This document shows, piece after piece, positions 1-7,336 of a stretch of DNA of 64,000 nt; the stretch's first letter is position 1, and every line of letters begins with the position of its first letter. This DNA comes from Flavobacterium branchiarum (GTDB lineage: Bacteria; Bacteroidota; Bacteroidia; Flavobacteriales; Flavobacteriaceae): contig NZ_JAUFQQ010000003.1 in NCBI RefSeq assembly GCF_030409845.1, positions 1,116,001 to 1,180,000 of the forward strand, written 5' to 3'. The notes under the pieces are model-generated. The model saw nothing but the letters and a program-made list of their open reading frames with translations, made no database searches and was not told where the DNA came from. Made by a program: the position numbers and the translations under genes.

Positions 1-140
1 TCAGTTAGAACTGCTTCAAAAGCAGGTTTCTTGAAATCATCATGCAACGCTTTAATGATTAAATCTTCACTTTTTTGGATGTTAAATAGTAGTTTTTTAA
101 GCGTCTCTTTTCTGTAACCAATATCATTTTTATAGTCCAT
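1..140 (-). CDS. Aldehyde dehydrogenase family protein, N-terminal 46 codons only
   Basis: The reading frame starts at an ATG at 138-140 on the minus strand and runs off the left edge. The visible residues form the amphipathic N-terminal helices typical of class 3 aldehyde dehydrogenases, ending in a KPAFEAVLT segment that matches the family's K-P-x-x-E-A-x-x-T-E pattern. Such enzymes oxidise aldehydes to acids with NAD(P)+. The catalytic Cys and Glu lie outside the window, so activity cannot be judged. The assignment rests on the N-terminal pattern only. Confidence 0.7.
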   Translation of the reverse strand, partial: MDYKNDIGYRKETLKKLLFNIQKSEDLIIKALHDDFKKPAFEAVLT

Positions 141-213
141 TTTTAAATCAGCTTAGTTTTACACTATGCAAGTTAATTTTAAAATATCAAATAAAATAGT
201 TTTTCTCAAAAAA

Positions 214-903
214 TCATATAGCATTCCAAATCACTTCATCGGGAGTAGGAGCAATAATAGTAAGTGGTTCTTTGGTTACGGGATGTATAAAGGTTAGTTT
301 TCGGGCATGAAGGTGAATTCCTCCATCAGGATTACTTCTGTCAAATCCATATTTTAAATCTCCTTTTATAGGTGATCCAATTGCCGAAAGTTGTGCTCTA
401 ATTTGGTGATGTCTGCCTGTATGTAAATTGATTTCCAGCGCTACATAATTTTGTAGTTCTTTAAAAACAGTATAATCCAAACTAGCTAATTTACTATCTG
501 GAACTTCTTTTAAATGTGCTTTTGATGTATTGTTTTTTTCGTTTCTCTTTAAAAAGTGAACCAATTTGGCTGTCGTTTCCTTAGGCTTATTTTTGACAAC
601 TGCCCAATACGTTTTTTGAGTTTCACGGTTACTGAACAATTCGTTCATACGCGTTAATGCTTTGCTTGTTCGAGCAAAAACTACTATTCCTGTTGTAGGA
701 CGATCCAAACGATGAATAACTCCCAAGAATACATCACCTGGTTTGTTGTATTTCGCTTTAATATATTCTTTTACAATATCCGATAGCGGTTTGTCACCTG
801 TCTTGTCACCTTGTACAATATCACCCACACGCTTATTAACCACAATAATATGGTTGTCTTCATGTAAAACTTGTAAGTTGTCTTTATTGGAAAGTATTTT
901 CAA
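214..903 (-). CDS. RluA-family RNA pseudouridine synthase
   Basis: A 229-aa enzyme expected to isomerise specific uridines of rRNA or tRNA to pseudouridine in the cytoplasm. The family signature HRLDRPTTG lies at about residues 64-72, with the catalytic Asp at about 67. A GRHHQIRAQL segment follows in the second half, as in RluA/RluC/RluD. No S4 domain precedes the catalytic domain, which fits the short single-domain subgroup. The start is a TTG at 903. No ATG lies near the N-terminus, and the conserved region begins about 12 residues in. The exact target uridine cannot be read from sequence. Confidence 0.88.
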   Translation of the reverse strand: MKILSNKDNLQVLHEDNHIIVVNKRVGDIVQGDKTGDKPLSDIVKEYIKAKYNKPGDVFLGVIHRLDRPTTGIVVFARTSKALTRMNELFSNRETQKTYWAVVKNKPKETTAKLVHFLKRNEKNNTSKAHLKEVPDSKLASLDYTVFKELQNYVALEINLHTGRHHQIRAQLSAIGSPIKGDLKYGFDRSNPDGGIHLHARKLTFIHPVTKEPLTIIAPTPDEVIWNAI

Positions 904-929
904 AATTGATTAATTAGATTGTTGGATTA

Positions 930-952
930 TTAGATTTTTAGATTGTTGGATT
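930..952. repeat. Left arm of a 23-bp perfect inverted repeat
   Basis: The 23 bases here are the exact reverse complement of 1458-1480. The arm sits in a longer run of short TTAGATT and GTTGGATT repeats (about 912-966). The two arms frame the four-helix-bundle gene at 979-1329. Confidence 0.85.
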
Positions 953-978
953 GTTGGATTGCTTGGATTTTCGAAAAC

Positions 979-1329
979 TTATTTTAATATTGATCTGAAT
1001 TTAGAAGTCATTTTGACAATTTTATCAAGCTTAAAACATAATTCTTCTAATTTGATTAGTTCAATATAACCTAAATCAAAAGCTATTAATAGTTGAGTTT
1101 CAATTTCATAAATTGAACCAATTGATATCTCTAAGAACCTAGAAAAATCTTTATTACTACTTCTAGAACAGCCTTCAGCTATATTCGAAGGTACAGAAAC
1201 TGAGGCTCTACGAAGTTGATTAGTTAGTCCAAATTTTTCTACTTCAGGAAAATTTGAAGTAATAGTGTAAATATCAGAACAAAATTTTCTACTTAATTTC
1301 CAAATTTCTAAATCTTTAAATCGATGCAT
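979..1329 (-). CDS. Four-helix-bundle protein (S23/IVS-encoded family)
   Basis: A 116-aa protein matching the small four-helix-bundle family first noted in 23S rRNA intervening sequences. Features seen are an F-K-D-L-E-I-W start, an L-x-x-Q-L-R-R-A-S-V-S-V-P-S-N-I-A-E-G core at about residues 36-54, and a helical C-terminus. The biochemical role of these proteins is unknown. A related bundle (Avd) assists reverse transcriptases in diversity-generating retroelements, but no reverse transcriptase is present here. The gene lies alone between inverted repeats and looks like an inserted cassette between an RluA-type gene and panB. Start is ATG at 1327-1329. Confidence 0.88.
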   Translation of the reverse strand: MHRFKDLEIWKLSRKFCSDIYTITSNFPEVEKFGLTNQLRRASVSVPSNIAEGCSRSSNKDFSRFLEISIGSIYEIETQLLIAFDLGYIELIKLEELCFKLDKIVKMTSKFRSILK

Positions 1330-1457
1330 TTTTTTAGATTTTAAATTGTTTTATTACTTCTTAGATTATTGATGTTTGTAAAAGTAGTAAAAAATAAGAT
1401 TTGTACTACTTTTGTTCAAGTAAGTTCAACAATCTAAGAAGTCTAAGTCAGTCTAAT

Positions 1458-1480
1458 AATCCAACAATCTAAAAATCTAA
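1458..1480. repeat. Right arm of the 23-bp inverted repeat
   Basis: Exact reverse complement of 930-952. It is embedded in a run of AATCTAA and AAGTCTAAG repeats (about 1429-1490) that reaches the panB stop codon. The same TCTAAAAA unit recurs as a long pure tandem repeat at 43845-44016. Confidence 0.85.
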
Positions 1481-1491
1481 AATGTCTAAAA

Positions 1492-2310
1492 TTAATATTG
1501 TTCATTCGTATTAGGGAAATCACCAGATTTCACATCATCAACATATTGGCTAATTGCTGTAGTCATTCCTTCGTATAAGTTCATGTAGCGTCTTAAGAAA
1601 CGAGGGCTAAACTCATTGTTCATTCCTAGCATATCATGAATTACAAGAACCTGACCATCTACTTGACCACCAGCTCCAATTCCGATAACTGGGATTGAGA
1701 TACTTTCGGCAACTTTTTGAGCTAAATGAGCAGGAATTTTTTCTAGAACCAAAGCAAAACAACCTATTTTCTCTAGCATTTTTGCATCAGCGATTAGTTT
1801 TTCGGCTTCGTCTTCTTCTTTAGCGCGAACAGTATATGTTCCGAATTTGTATATCGATTGAGGAGTTAAACCTAAATGTCCCATAACAGGAATTCCAGCG
1901 TTTAATATCTTTTTTATAGATTCTTTAATTTCTTTTCCACCTTCAAGTTTTACAGCATGACCACCGCTTTCTTTCATGATTCTGATAGCAGAACGTAAAG
2001 CTTCTTTTGGGTCTGATTGGTAACTTCCAAAAGGTAAATCAACAACAACCAATGCTCTTTCGATAGCTCTCACTACAGAAGATGCGTGGTAAATCATTTG
2101 GTCTAAAGTAATAGGTAAAGTAGTTTCATGACCTGCCATTACATTTGAAGCAGAATCTCCCACGAGAATTACATCAATTCCGGCAGTATCAACAATTTTG
2201 GCCATTGTATAATCGTAAGCCGTAAGCATTGAAATTTTTTGCCCATTGGCTTTCATTTCAATTAATGATTTTGTTGTAATTCTTTTATAATCTTTTTTTG
2301 CTACAGACAT
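1492..2310 (-). CDS. panB: 3-methyl-2-oxobutanoate hydroxymethyltransferase
   Basis: A 272-aa cytoplasmic enzyme of pantothenate (coenzyme A) biosynthesis. It transfers a hydroxymethyl group from methylenetetrahydrofolate to 2-oxoisovalerate to give ketopantoate. Seen in sequence: a [10 protein letters not shown] segment at about 28-37, the metal-binding VGDSASNVM at about 50-58, a VVDLPFGSY block near 89-97, an HAVKLEGG block near 118, and a [16 protein letters not shown] block in the C-terminal third. Length is normal for the family. Start is ATG at 2308-2310. No panC or panD lies adjacent. Confidence 0.97.
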   Translation of the reverse strand: MSVAKKDYKRITTKSLIEMKANGQKISMLTAYDYTMAKIVDTAGIDVILVGDSASNVMAGHETTLPITLDQMIYHASSVVRAIERALVVVDLPFGSYQSDPKEALRSAIRIMKESGGHAVKLEGGKEIKESIKKILNAGIPVMGHLGLTPQSIYKFGTYTVRAKEEDEAEKLIADAKMLEKIGCFALVLEKIPAHLAQKVAESISIPVIGIGAGGQVDGQVLVIHDMLGMNNEFSPRFLRRYMNLYEGMTTAISQYVDDVKSGDFPNTNEQY

Positions 2311-2694
2311 TGTAATCTATGATTTAGTTCCGATACAATCGGATTGATTTATAATTTGAATCTGTAAAAGTAATAAATTGAAATTTTTAAAATCTAATTT
2401 TGATTGGGAATATATAAAATGCTTTACTGTAATGGGGATTCTTTTGATTTTGCTAATGATGGAAGTTTAAAGTTAATCGTAAAAAGGTCACCTGAGATTA
2501 AAATTTTAACTGCAAAGCTCTCAAAGCCACACGTAAGTAGCGTAAATGTTGTTTTAACGTGAAACCTTTAAATCTGAAACTTTTGGATTGAAATTAACCT
2601 AAAAACGGTTATTGTATTTTAGTTTAATGGAATTAAACAGGGTTTTATTATATTTATCTATCATAAATTAAGAATTAAAGAACTAAATAAACTG

Positions 2695-2770
2695 CCCTTG
2701 TATTATGTGGACGGTATTGGAAACGACCGTAAACGCTGTCGTAGGCGTTAGAATAGCTAATATACAAGGG
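2695..2770 (+). ncRNA. Structured RNA element, copy 1 (three-way junction)
   Basis: A 9-bp outer stem pairs 2695-2703 with 2762-2770. It encloses hairpin ACGGT/ACCGT (2711-2715 with 2726-2730) and hairpin AACGC/GCGTT (2732-2736 with 2745-2749). The loop of the first hairpin, ATTGGAAAC, is nearly identical in copy 2, exactly 100 bases downstream. A run of T follows the outer stem, favouring plus-strand transcription. Stem sequences differ between the copies while pairing is kept, which supports RNA-level selection. A Flavo-1-like ncRNA is one possible identity, but I cannot confirm it. Confidence 0.6.
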
Positions 2771-2795
2771 TTTTGTAATTAATTAGATCTAAAGT

Positions 2796-2867
2796 CCGTG
2801 TGGTATGGTGGCGGTATTGGAAACAACCGTAACACTTCTGTAAGTGTAGGACACCTTAGTTACACGG
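2796..2867 (+). ncRNA. Structured RNA element, copy 2 (three-way junction)
   Basis: Outer stem CCGTGT/ACACGG pairs 2796-2801 with 2862-2867. It encloses hairpin CGGT/ACCG (2812-2815 with 2826-2829) and hairpin ACACTT/AAGTGT (2832-2837 with 2842-2847). The loop ATTGGAAAC and the following CCGTAA match copy 1. The outer and third stems have different bases but remain paired. A T-rich run follows the outer stem. No protein-coding frame explains this conservation. Confidence 0.6.
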
Positions 2868-2891
2868 GTTTTATTTTAAAATAAGCTATTA

Positions 2892-2933
2892 AATAATAAA
2901 CCTCGATTTTTAATAAAATCGAGGTTTATTATT
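2892..2933. terminator. Intrinsic terminator, 19-bp stem, bidirectional
   Basis: A perfect inverted repeat pairs 2892-2910 with 2915-2933 around a 4-base loop, with a GC core (CCTCGA/TCGAGG) and A/T flanks. It lies just after the two RNA elements and could end their transcript. Confidence 0.75.
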
Positions 2934-3010
2934 ATAAAGAAAATCAAACATTTTTGTATGTATTGAAAGAATCTAGAAAGTATTGTTGTGTGTATTGGTG
3001 GTGATTTTTA

Positions 3011-3098
3011 GCCCTGATGGGAACGGCATCCTTTTATGGCGATGCCGATATTTATCGGGATGCCACAAAAGATATAGTGTACAGCAGGAGATAGCTCC
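3011..3098 (+). repeat. Interspersed intergenic repeat, family A copy 1
   Basis: Begins GCCCTGATGGGAACGGCATC and ends GGAGATAGCTCC, with an internal GGCATCCC-type hairpin. The same framework occurs at 10575-10666 and, inverted, at 36738-36815. A 68-codon frame across it (2983-3189) is best read as a by-product of the repeat. Confidence 0.7.
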
Positions 3099-3169
3099 TA
3101 AAAATAATACTAACAGTTTTTATAAAAAGGAATTGTGTTATGATGAATTAAAAAAGAATTGTAAATTTT

Positions 3170-3198
3170 ATTTTGCGGTATTAAAATAACTAATTTTG
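3170..3198 (+). promoter_or_regulatory. Possible Bacteroidota-type promoter for the response regulator
   Basis: TAATTTTG at 3191-3198 fits the TAnnTTTG -7 box. A TTTG about 15 bases upstream could be the -33 box, though the spacing is short. Transcription would start about 15-20 bases before the TTG start at 3224. Confidence 0.3.
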
Positions 3199-3223
3199 AA
3201 AAATAAATTCACAAAATTCTATT

Positions 3224-4564
3224 TTGAAAAAGATACTTATTATTGACGATGAAGAAAAATTACGTAATCTTCTCGCTAGAATTATACGTTCGGAAGGTTT
3301 CGAAGTTTTTGAAGCACCAGATTTAAAATCAGGTTACAAGAAATTGGAGCAAAATGATATTGATGTTGTGCTTTGTGATGTTAAACTTCCTGATGGAAAC
3401 GGAGTTGATTTTCTTCAAAAGATAAAGTTGGCTTTTCCACTTACAGAAGTTATTTTGTTAACTGCTTTTGGTAATATTCCAGATGGGGTTCAAGCCATGA
3501 AAAATGGAGCTTTCGATTATATTGTGAAAGGAGATGATAATGACAAAATTATTCCGCTTTTGTATAAAGCTTTAGAGAAAGTACAACTGCAGAAGAAAGT
3601 CAAGCAACTCGAAAAACGTATTTCGGATAAATATTCATTTGATAATATTATTGGAAAATCAAAAGGATTAGAACAAGTGATTGATTTGGCACGAAGAGTT
3701 TCTAAAACAGATTCGACTGTGCTACTAACAGGTGAAACAGGAACAGGGAAAGAAGTTTTTGCTCAGTCTATTCATGAAAATAGTAATAGAGTTGGAAAAT
3801 CATTTGTGGCATTAAACTGCAGTACTTTTAGTAAAGAAATCCTCGAGAGCGAATTATTTGGACATAAACAAGGTGCTTTTACAGGTGCAATTAAAGATAA
3901 AAAAGGTTTTATAGAAGAGGCAAATGGAGGAACTTTATTTCTTGACGAAATAGGGGAGATGCCATTAGAGTTACAAGCAAAGTTATTGCGTGTGCTAGAA
4001 ACCAGCGAATACATTCAGCTAGGAGATACTACGCCTCGAAAATCTAACTTTAGATTGATTGCTGCAACCAATAGAAATTTAAAAACAGAAAGTGAAGAAC
4101 ACCGTTTTCGATCGGATTTATATTTTAGGTTGAATATTTTTGAGATTAAAATTCCGTCTTTGCGCGAAAGGGTAAAAGATATCGAACTATTGACTCAGTA
4201 TTATGTAAAGCAATTTTCGGATAAAACCAATAAGAAAGCGTTGTCTGTAGATGGTGCTTTCATGCAGAAAATGGAATCGTACCAATGGCCTGGAAATATT
4301 CGTGAACTGAAAAACGTTATAGAACGATCTGTTATTTTAGTTAATGGTGATGTTTTAACGGTAGATGTTTTACCATATGAAATGCAACATCAAGTGGATA
4401 AAACGAGCAAAATAGTTTCTGCATTCTCTATGCAGAGCGTAGAAAAACTTCATATTCAGAAAGTATTAAATTATACTAAAGGAAATAAAGCCGAAGCAGC
4501 ACGCTTACTTGAAATAGGTGTTGCGACTCTTTATCGGAAATTAGACGAATATAATATTCATTAA
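3224..4564 (+). CDS. Sigma-54-dependent NtrC-type response regulator
   Basis: A 446-aa transcription activator. A receiver domain spans about residues 1-120, with an IIDDEE acidic pocket and phospho-acceptor Asp about 52. An AAA+ sigma-54 interaction domain follows, with Walker A GETGTGKE near 168, GAFTGA, and Walker [15 protein letters not shown] Fis-type helix-turn-helix closes it ([19 protein letters not shown]). The start must be TTG at 3224, because the receiver domain begins immediately. It opens the kdp locus, whose histidine kinase at 13157-14875 is the obvious partner. This is inferred from position. Classical kdp systems use an OmpR-type KdpE instead. Confidence 0.95.
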   Translation: MKKILIIDDEEKLRNLLARIIRSEGFEVFEAPDLKSGYKKLEQNDIDVVLCDVKLPDGNGVDFLQKIKLAFPLTEVILLTAFGNIPDGVQAMKNGAFDYIVKGDDNDKIIPLLYKALEKVQLQKKVKQLEKRISDKYSFDNIIGKSKGLEQVIDLARRVSKTDSTVLLTGETGTGKEVFAQSIHENSNRVGKSFVALNCSTFSKEILESELFGHKQGAFTGAIKDKKGFIEEANGGTLFLDEIGEMPLELQAKLLRVLETSEYIQLGDTTPRKSNFRLIAATNRNLKTESEEHRFRSDLYFRLNIFEIKIPSLRERVKDIELLTQYYVKQFSDKTNKKALSVDGAFMQKMESYQWPGNIRELKNVIERSVILVNGDVLTVDVLPYEMQHQVDKTSKIVSAFSMQSVEKLHIQKVLNYTKGNKAEAARLLEIGVATLYRKLDEYNIH

Positions 4565-4583
4565 TAGAACATACTATTTTGAG

Positions 4584-4610
4584 AAAAGCCTATCATTTTG
4601 ATAGGCTTTT
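4584..4610 (+). terminator. Intrinsic terminator after the response regulator
   Basis: A 12-bp stem AAAAGCCTATCA/TGATAGGCTTTT (4584-4595 with 4599-4610), a 3-base loop and a following T run lie 20 bases past the stop codon. It separates regulator transcription from the downstream kdp genes. Confidence 0.85.
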
Positions 4611-4726
4611 TTTATGGCTTTTTTTAATGAAAAATTGTTAATTGTTTGTTTTGTAGTGTTTTGTGGTTAAATGTTTTTTTTGGAATGTATTTTGGCATAA
4701 GGGAAGAGAACATAAAAAATAATCTT

Positions 4727-5008
4727 ATGAAAAATCAAGTCAGCACGATTTATAAGCAAGCAGAACGGTTTGCGGAAATCACTAAGACAGCTATCATTAC
4801 AGGAAATATTATTAGAGCAAAAAAATGTTTAGCACTTGCTGAGCGGCTTTATATTACGGGAAGCTACGAAACTAAAAGTGCTATTTCGAATGTGTACGTT
4901 TTCTCGGTTTCTTCTTTTATGGAATTACGTCACTGTACGATTTCTGATCTGTTTCCAAAATCGCTGAAGGCAGAATATATCAAACAAATTAACTCTTCGG
5001 GAGTATAA
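4727..5008 (+). CDS. Small kdp-linked protein of unknown function
   Basis: A 93-aa predicted cytoplasmic, mostly helical protein without signal peptide or membrane segment. It has an N-terminal QVSTIYKQAERF stretch and a central GNIIRAKKCLALAERLY helix. I do not recognise a characterised family; a Bacteroidota DUF found beside kdp genes is likely. The frame stays open upstream to a TTG at 4646, but ATG 4727 gives the more natural N-terminus. Its place between the regulator and kdpF suggests a role in potassium uptake or its control. That role is inference only. Confidence 0.65.
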   Translation: MKNQVSTIYKQAERFAEITKTAIITGNIIRAKKCLALAERLYITGSYETKSAISNVYVFSVSSFMELRHCTISDLFPKSLKAEYIKQINSSGV

Positions 5009-5018
5009 CTGGCTAAAT

Positions 5019-5069
5019 GTGAGATGCATTCTAGTAAAAGTAAAACGTTCTTACGGACTTGCATCTTAC
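5019..5069 (+). promoter_or_regulatory. Hairpin-forming leader ahead of the kdp structural genes
   Basis: GTGAGATGCA (5019-5028) can pair with TGCATCTTAC (5060-5069) with one G-T pair, enclosing a further imperfect palindrome around AACGTT. No T run follows, so it is not an obvious terminator. Any regulatory role is speculative. Confidence 0.3.
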
Positions 5070-5109
5070 TATTTCACAATAAACACTTAACCCTTTTAAT
5101 CAAAAATCT

Positions 5110-5196
5110 ATGTTAATCACTATTCTCTTACTCGCACTGGCAGTTTTGTTGTTTGCGATTTGTTTTAAATCTGTCGAATTTTTTGAAAAAGTTTAA
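5110..5196 (+). CDS. Tiny membrane peptide upstream of KdpF
   Basis: A 28-codon frame (ATG 5110, TAA 5194-5196) encodes a single hydrophobic helix rich in Leu, Ile and Ala, followed by a short charged tail (FKSVEFFEKV). It ends 3 bases before the kdpF ATG. Size and layout resemble KdpF, and it may be a divergent relative or second accessory subunit. It is too short for statistical proof of coding. Support comes from the operon position and the clean membrane-peptide character. Confidence 0.55.
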   Translation: MLITILLLALAVLLFAICFKSVEFFEKV

Positions 5197-5199
5197 ATC

Positions 5200-5277
5200 A
5201 TGACTGCACTATTTATTATTGCCCTTGCCGTTTTTGGCTATTTGATTTATGTATTAATCAAACCCGAAAAATTTTAA
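5200..5277 (+). CDS. kdpF: KdpF, small subunit of the potassium-transporting ATPase
   Basis: A 25-aa single-pass membrane peptide ending in YLIYVLIKPEKF. This matches the KdpF signature of one hydrophobic helix followed by a (K/H)PE(K/R)F tail. In characterised systems KdpF stabilises the KdpABC complex in the inner membrane. It lies 148 bases before kdpA. Confidence 0.85.
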   Translation: MTALFIIALAVFGYLIYVLIKPEKF

Positions 5278-5425
5278 ATTAAGTAAAATGCTTTCTGTAA
5301 AAAGTAAGATGAGAAAAAGGGAGAAGTAAAAACAAACGGATGTAGAATATCTAACCTTCTTATATTTCACGATTCACAATTTACAATTTGCAAAAAAACA
5401 TTTCACAATAAACAAAACAAATCTT

Positions 5426-7147
5426 ATGAATACAGAATTATTTGGCATCATCGGTATTTTTATCCTTACGATAGTTTTAGCCATTCCTTTAGGGAAATAT
5501 ATTGCTAAAGTCTATTTGGGTGATAAAACACTACTTGATCCGATTTTCAATCCAATTGAAAAATTTATTTTTAAAATCAGTGGTATAAATTCTACTGAAG
5601 AAATGAACTGGAAACAACACTTAAAAGCTCTTTTAAGTATAAATATGGTTTGGTTTTTTCTTTGCTTTTTTATTTTATTGTTCCAAGGGGCGTTATTTTT
5701 AAATCCCGATAATAATCCATCGATGAGTCCCGATTTAGCATTTAATACTGCTATTTCATTTTTGGTAAACTGTAATTTACAGCATTATTCGGGCGAAAGC
5801 GGTGTGTCTTATTTATCTCAAATGTTTTTGATGTTCTTGCAATTTGTTTCGGCTGGTGTCGGAATGGCTGCCGCTGCAATGGTTTTTACTGCCATGAAAG
5901 ATAGAACAACCGATAAATTGGGGAACTTTTATAATTATTTTATTAAAAGCTGTACTCGTATTTTGTTACCACTTTCGGCTATTGTAGCAACTGCTTTGGT
6001 ATTCAGTGGCTCGCCAATGACTTTTGAAGGAAAAGATACTATTACTACTTTACAGGGTGATACTGTAGCCGTTTCTCGGGGACCTGCTGCAGCATTTATT
6101 GCCATAAAACATATTGGTACAAATGGTGGTGGATTTTTTGGAGCTAACTCAGCTCATCCATTAGAGAACCCTACTTATTTTTCGAATGCTGTTGAATTAT
6201 GGGCACAATTAATTATCCCATTCGGAATGATTTTCGCTTTAGGTTTTTATCTAAAGAAACGAAAATTCTCATACGTGATTTTCGGTGTTATGACGGTTGG
6301 ATTTTTATTACTGGTAATTCCAACAGTTATTAGTGAAATTAATGGAAATCCTGCTATCGAAAGAATGGGAATTGCCCAAGCAACAGGAGCTATGGAAGGT
6401 AAGGAGGTTCGGTTTGGACCAGCTATTTCAGGGTTCTGGAGTATTGCCACAACTGTAATTTCTACAGGTTCTGTTAATAGTATGCATGATAGTTCAATGC
6501 CTATTTCGGGTGCTATGGAATTACTTGCCATGATGGTTAACTCCTTTTATGGTGGTTGCGGAGTTGGTATTTTAAATTTTTATGTTTTTATTATTCTTGG
6601 GGTATTTATTTCTGGATTAATGGTAGGTAGAACTCCTGAGTTTTTAGGTAAAAAAATCGAAGCTCGTGAAGTTAAGATTGCTGCCTTTATTGCTATTCTT
6701 CATCCTTTATTGATATTATCAGGAACTGCTTTGGCATCTTATTTTGCGGCACACGATACTGCAATGGGATATTGGTTTAACGGAAACGCAACGGGTTGGT
6801 TAAACAATCCTGGAAATCATGGATTCTCTGAAATGTTATATGAATACACTTCTAGTGCTGCCAATAATGGTTCTGGTTTTGAAGGGTTAGGCGATAACAA
6901 TCCATTCTGGAATATCACTACAGGAATTGTATTATTATTGAGTCGTTTTATCCCTATAATCGGGCCATTGGCTATTGCAGGTTTACTTGCTAATAAAAAA
7001 TACATCCCTGAAAGTGCTGGAACTTTAAAAACAGACACTTCTATTTTTGGAGTAATGGTTTTTGCTGTAATCGCAATTATTGCTGCCTTGTCATTCTTCC
7101 CAGCGTTGGCTTTAGGTCCATTGGCAGAATATTTTACACTAACATAA
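5426..7147 (+). CDS. kdpA: Potassium-transporting ATPase, potassium-binding subunit KdpA
   Basis: A 573-aa polytopic membrane protein of the SKT superfamily that forms the potassium-selective pore of KdpFABC. About ten hydrophobic segments are visible. The selectivity-filter-type loops include HYSGESG near residue 120, GTNGGGFFGANSAHPLENP near 230, GCGVGILNF in the middle and NNGSGFEG in the C-terminal third. Length is slightly above the usual 557-565. A 189-base gap filled by a repeat element separates it from kdpB. Confidence 0.98.
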   Translation: MNTELFGIIGIFILTIVLAIPLGKYIAKVYLGDKTLLDPIFNPIEKFIFKISGINSTEEMNWKQHLKALLSINMVWFFLCFFILLFQGALFLNPDNNPSMSPDLAFNTAISFLVNCNLQHYSGESGVSYLSQMFLMFLQFVSAGVGMAAAAMVFTAMKDRTTDKLGNFYNYFIKSCTRILLPLSAIVATALVFSGSPMTFEGKDTITTLQGDTVAVSRGPAAAFIAIKHIGTNGGGFFGANSAHPLENPTYFSNAVELWAQLIIPFGMIFALGFYLKKRKFSYVIFGVMTVGFLLLVIPTVISEINGNPAIERMGIAQATGAMEGKEVRFGPAISGFWSIATTVISTGSVNSMHDSSMPISGAMELLAMMVNSFYGGCGVGILNFYVFIILGVFISGLMVGRTPEFLGKKIEAREVKIAAFIAILHPLLILSGTALASYFAAHDTAMGYWFNGNATGWLNNPGNHGFSEMLYEYTSSAANNGSGFEGLGDNNPFWNITTGIVLLLSRFIPIIGPLAIAGLLANKKYIPESAGTLKTDTSIFGVMVFAVIAIIAALSFFPALALGPLAEYFTLT

Positions 7148-7165
7148 ATGATTGATAAGAATTTT

Positions 7166-7300
7166 TAAACACATAGTAACATAGAAAAAATGAATAAAAA
7201 GAAATTAAAGAAAACTCATTTTTTCACATAGCTATGTGATTGTATGGAAGTGAAACGCTCTCAACATAAAAAGAAAGAATCTATGTTTCTATGCGTTAAA
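7166..7300. repeat. Interspersed inverted-repeat element, family B copy 1
   Basis: The ends TTAAACACATAGTAACATAG and CTATGTTTCTATGCGTTAA are imperfect inverted repeats. A perfect 14-bp palindrome CACATAGCTATGTG lies inside at 7225-7238. A second copy with the same ends and centre is at 17111-17267. It occupies almost the whole kdpA-kdpB gap. Confidence 0.7.
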
Positions 7301-7336
7301 AGAAACAGTCAATTAAATAAATAATATAAAAAGAAA

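Noticed and set aside
979..1329. Diversity-generating retroelement (Avd-like gene)
   Set aside because: No reverse transcriptase, template repeat or variable repeat was seen nearby. Only the four-helix-bundle fold is shared.
2983..3189. 68-codon frame on the plus strand
   Set aside because: It runs through interspersed repeat family A, has no recognisable composition and ends just before the response regulator.
4611..5425. Sigma-54 (-24/-12) promoter for the kdp genes
   Set aside because: No convincing GG-N10-GC match was found. ATGGCTTTTTTTAATG near 4615 fails at the -12 GC, and TTTGC near 5392 lacks the -24 GG.
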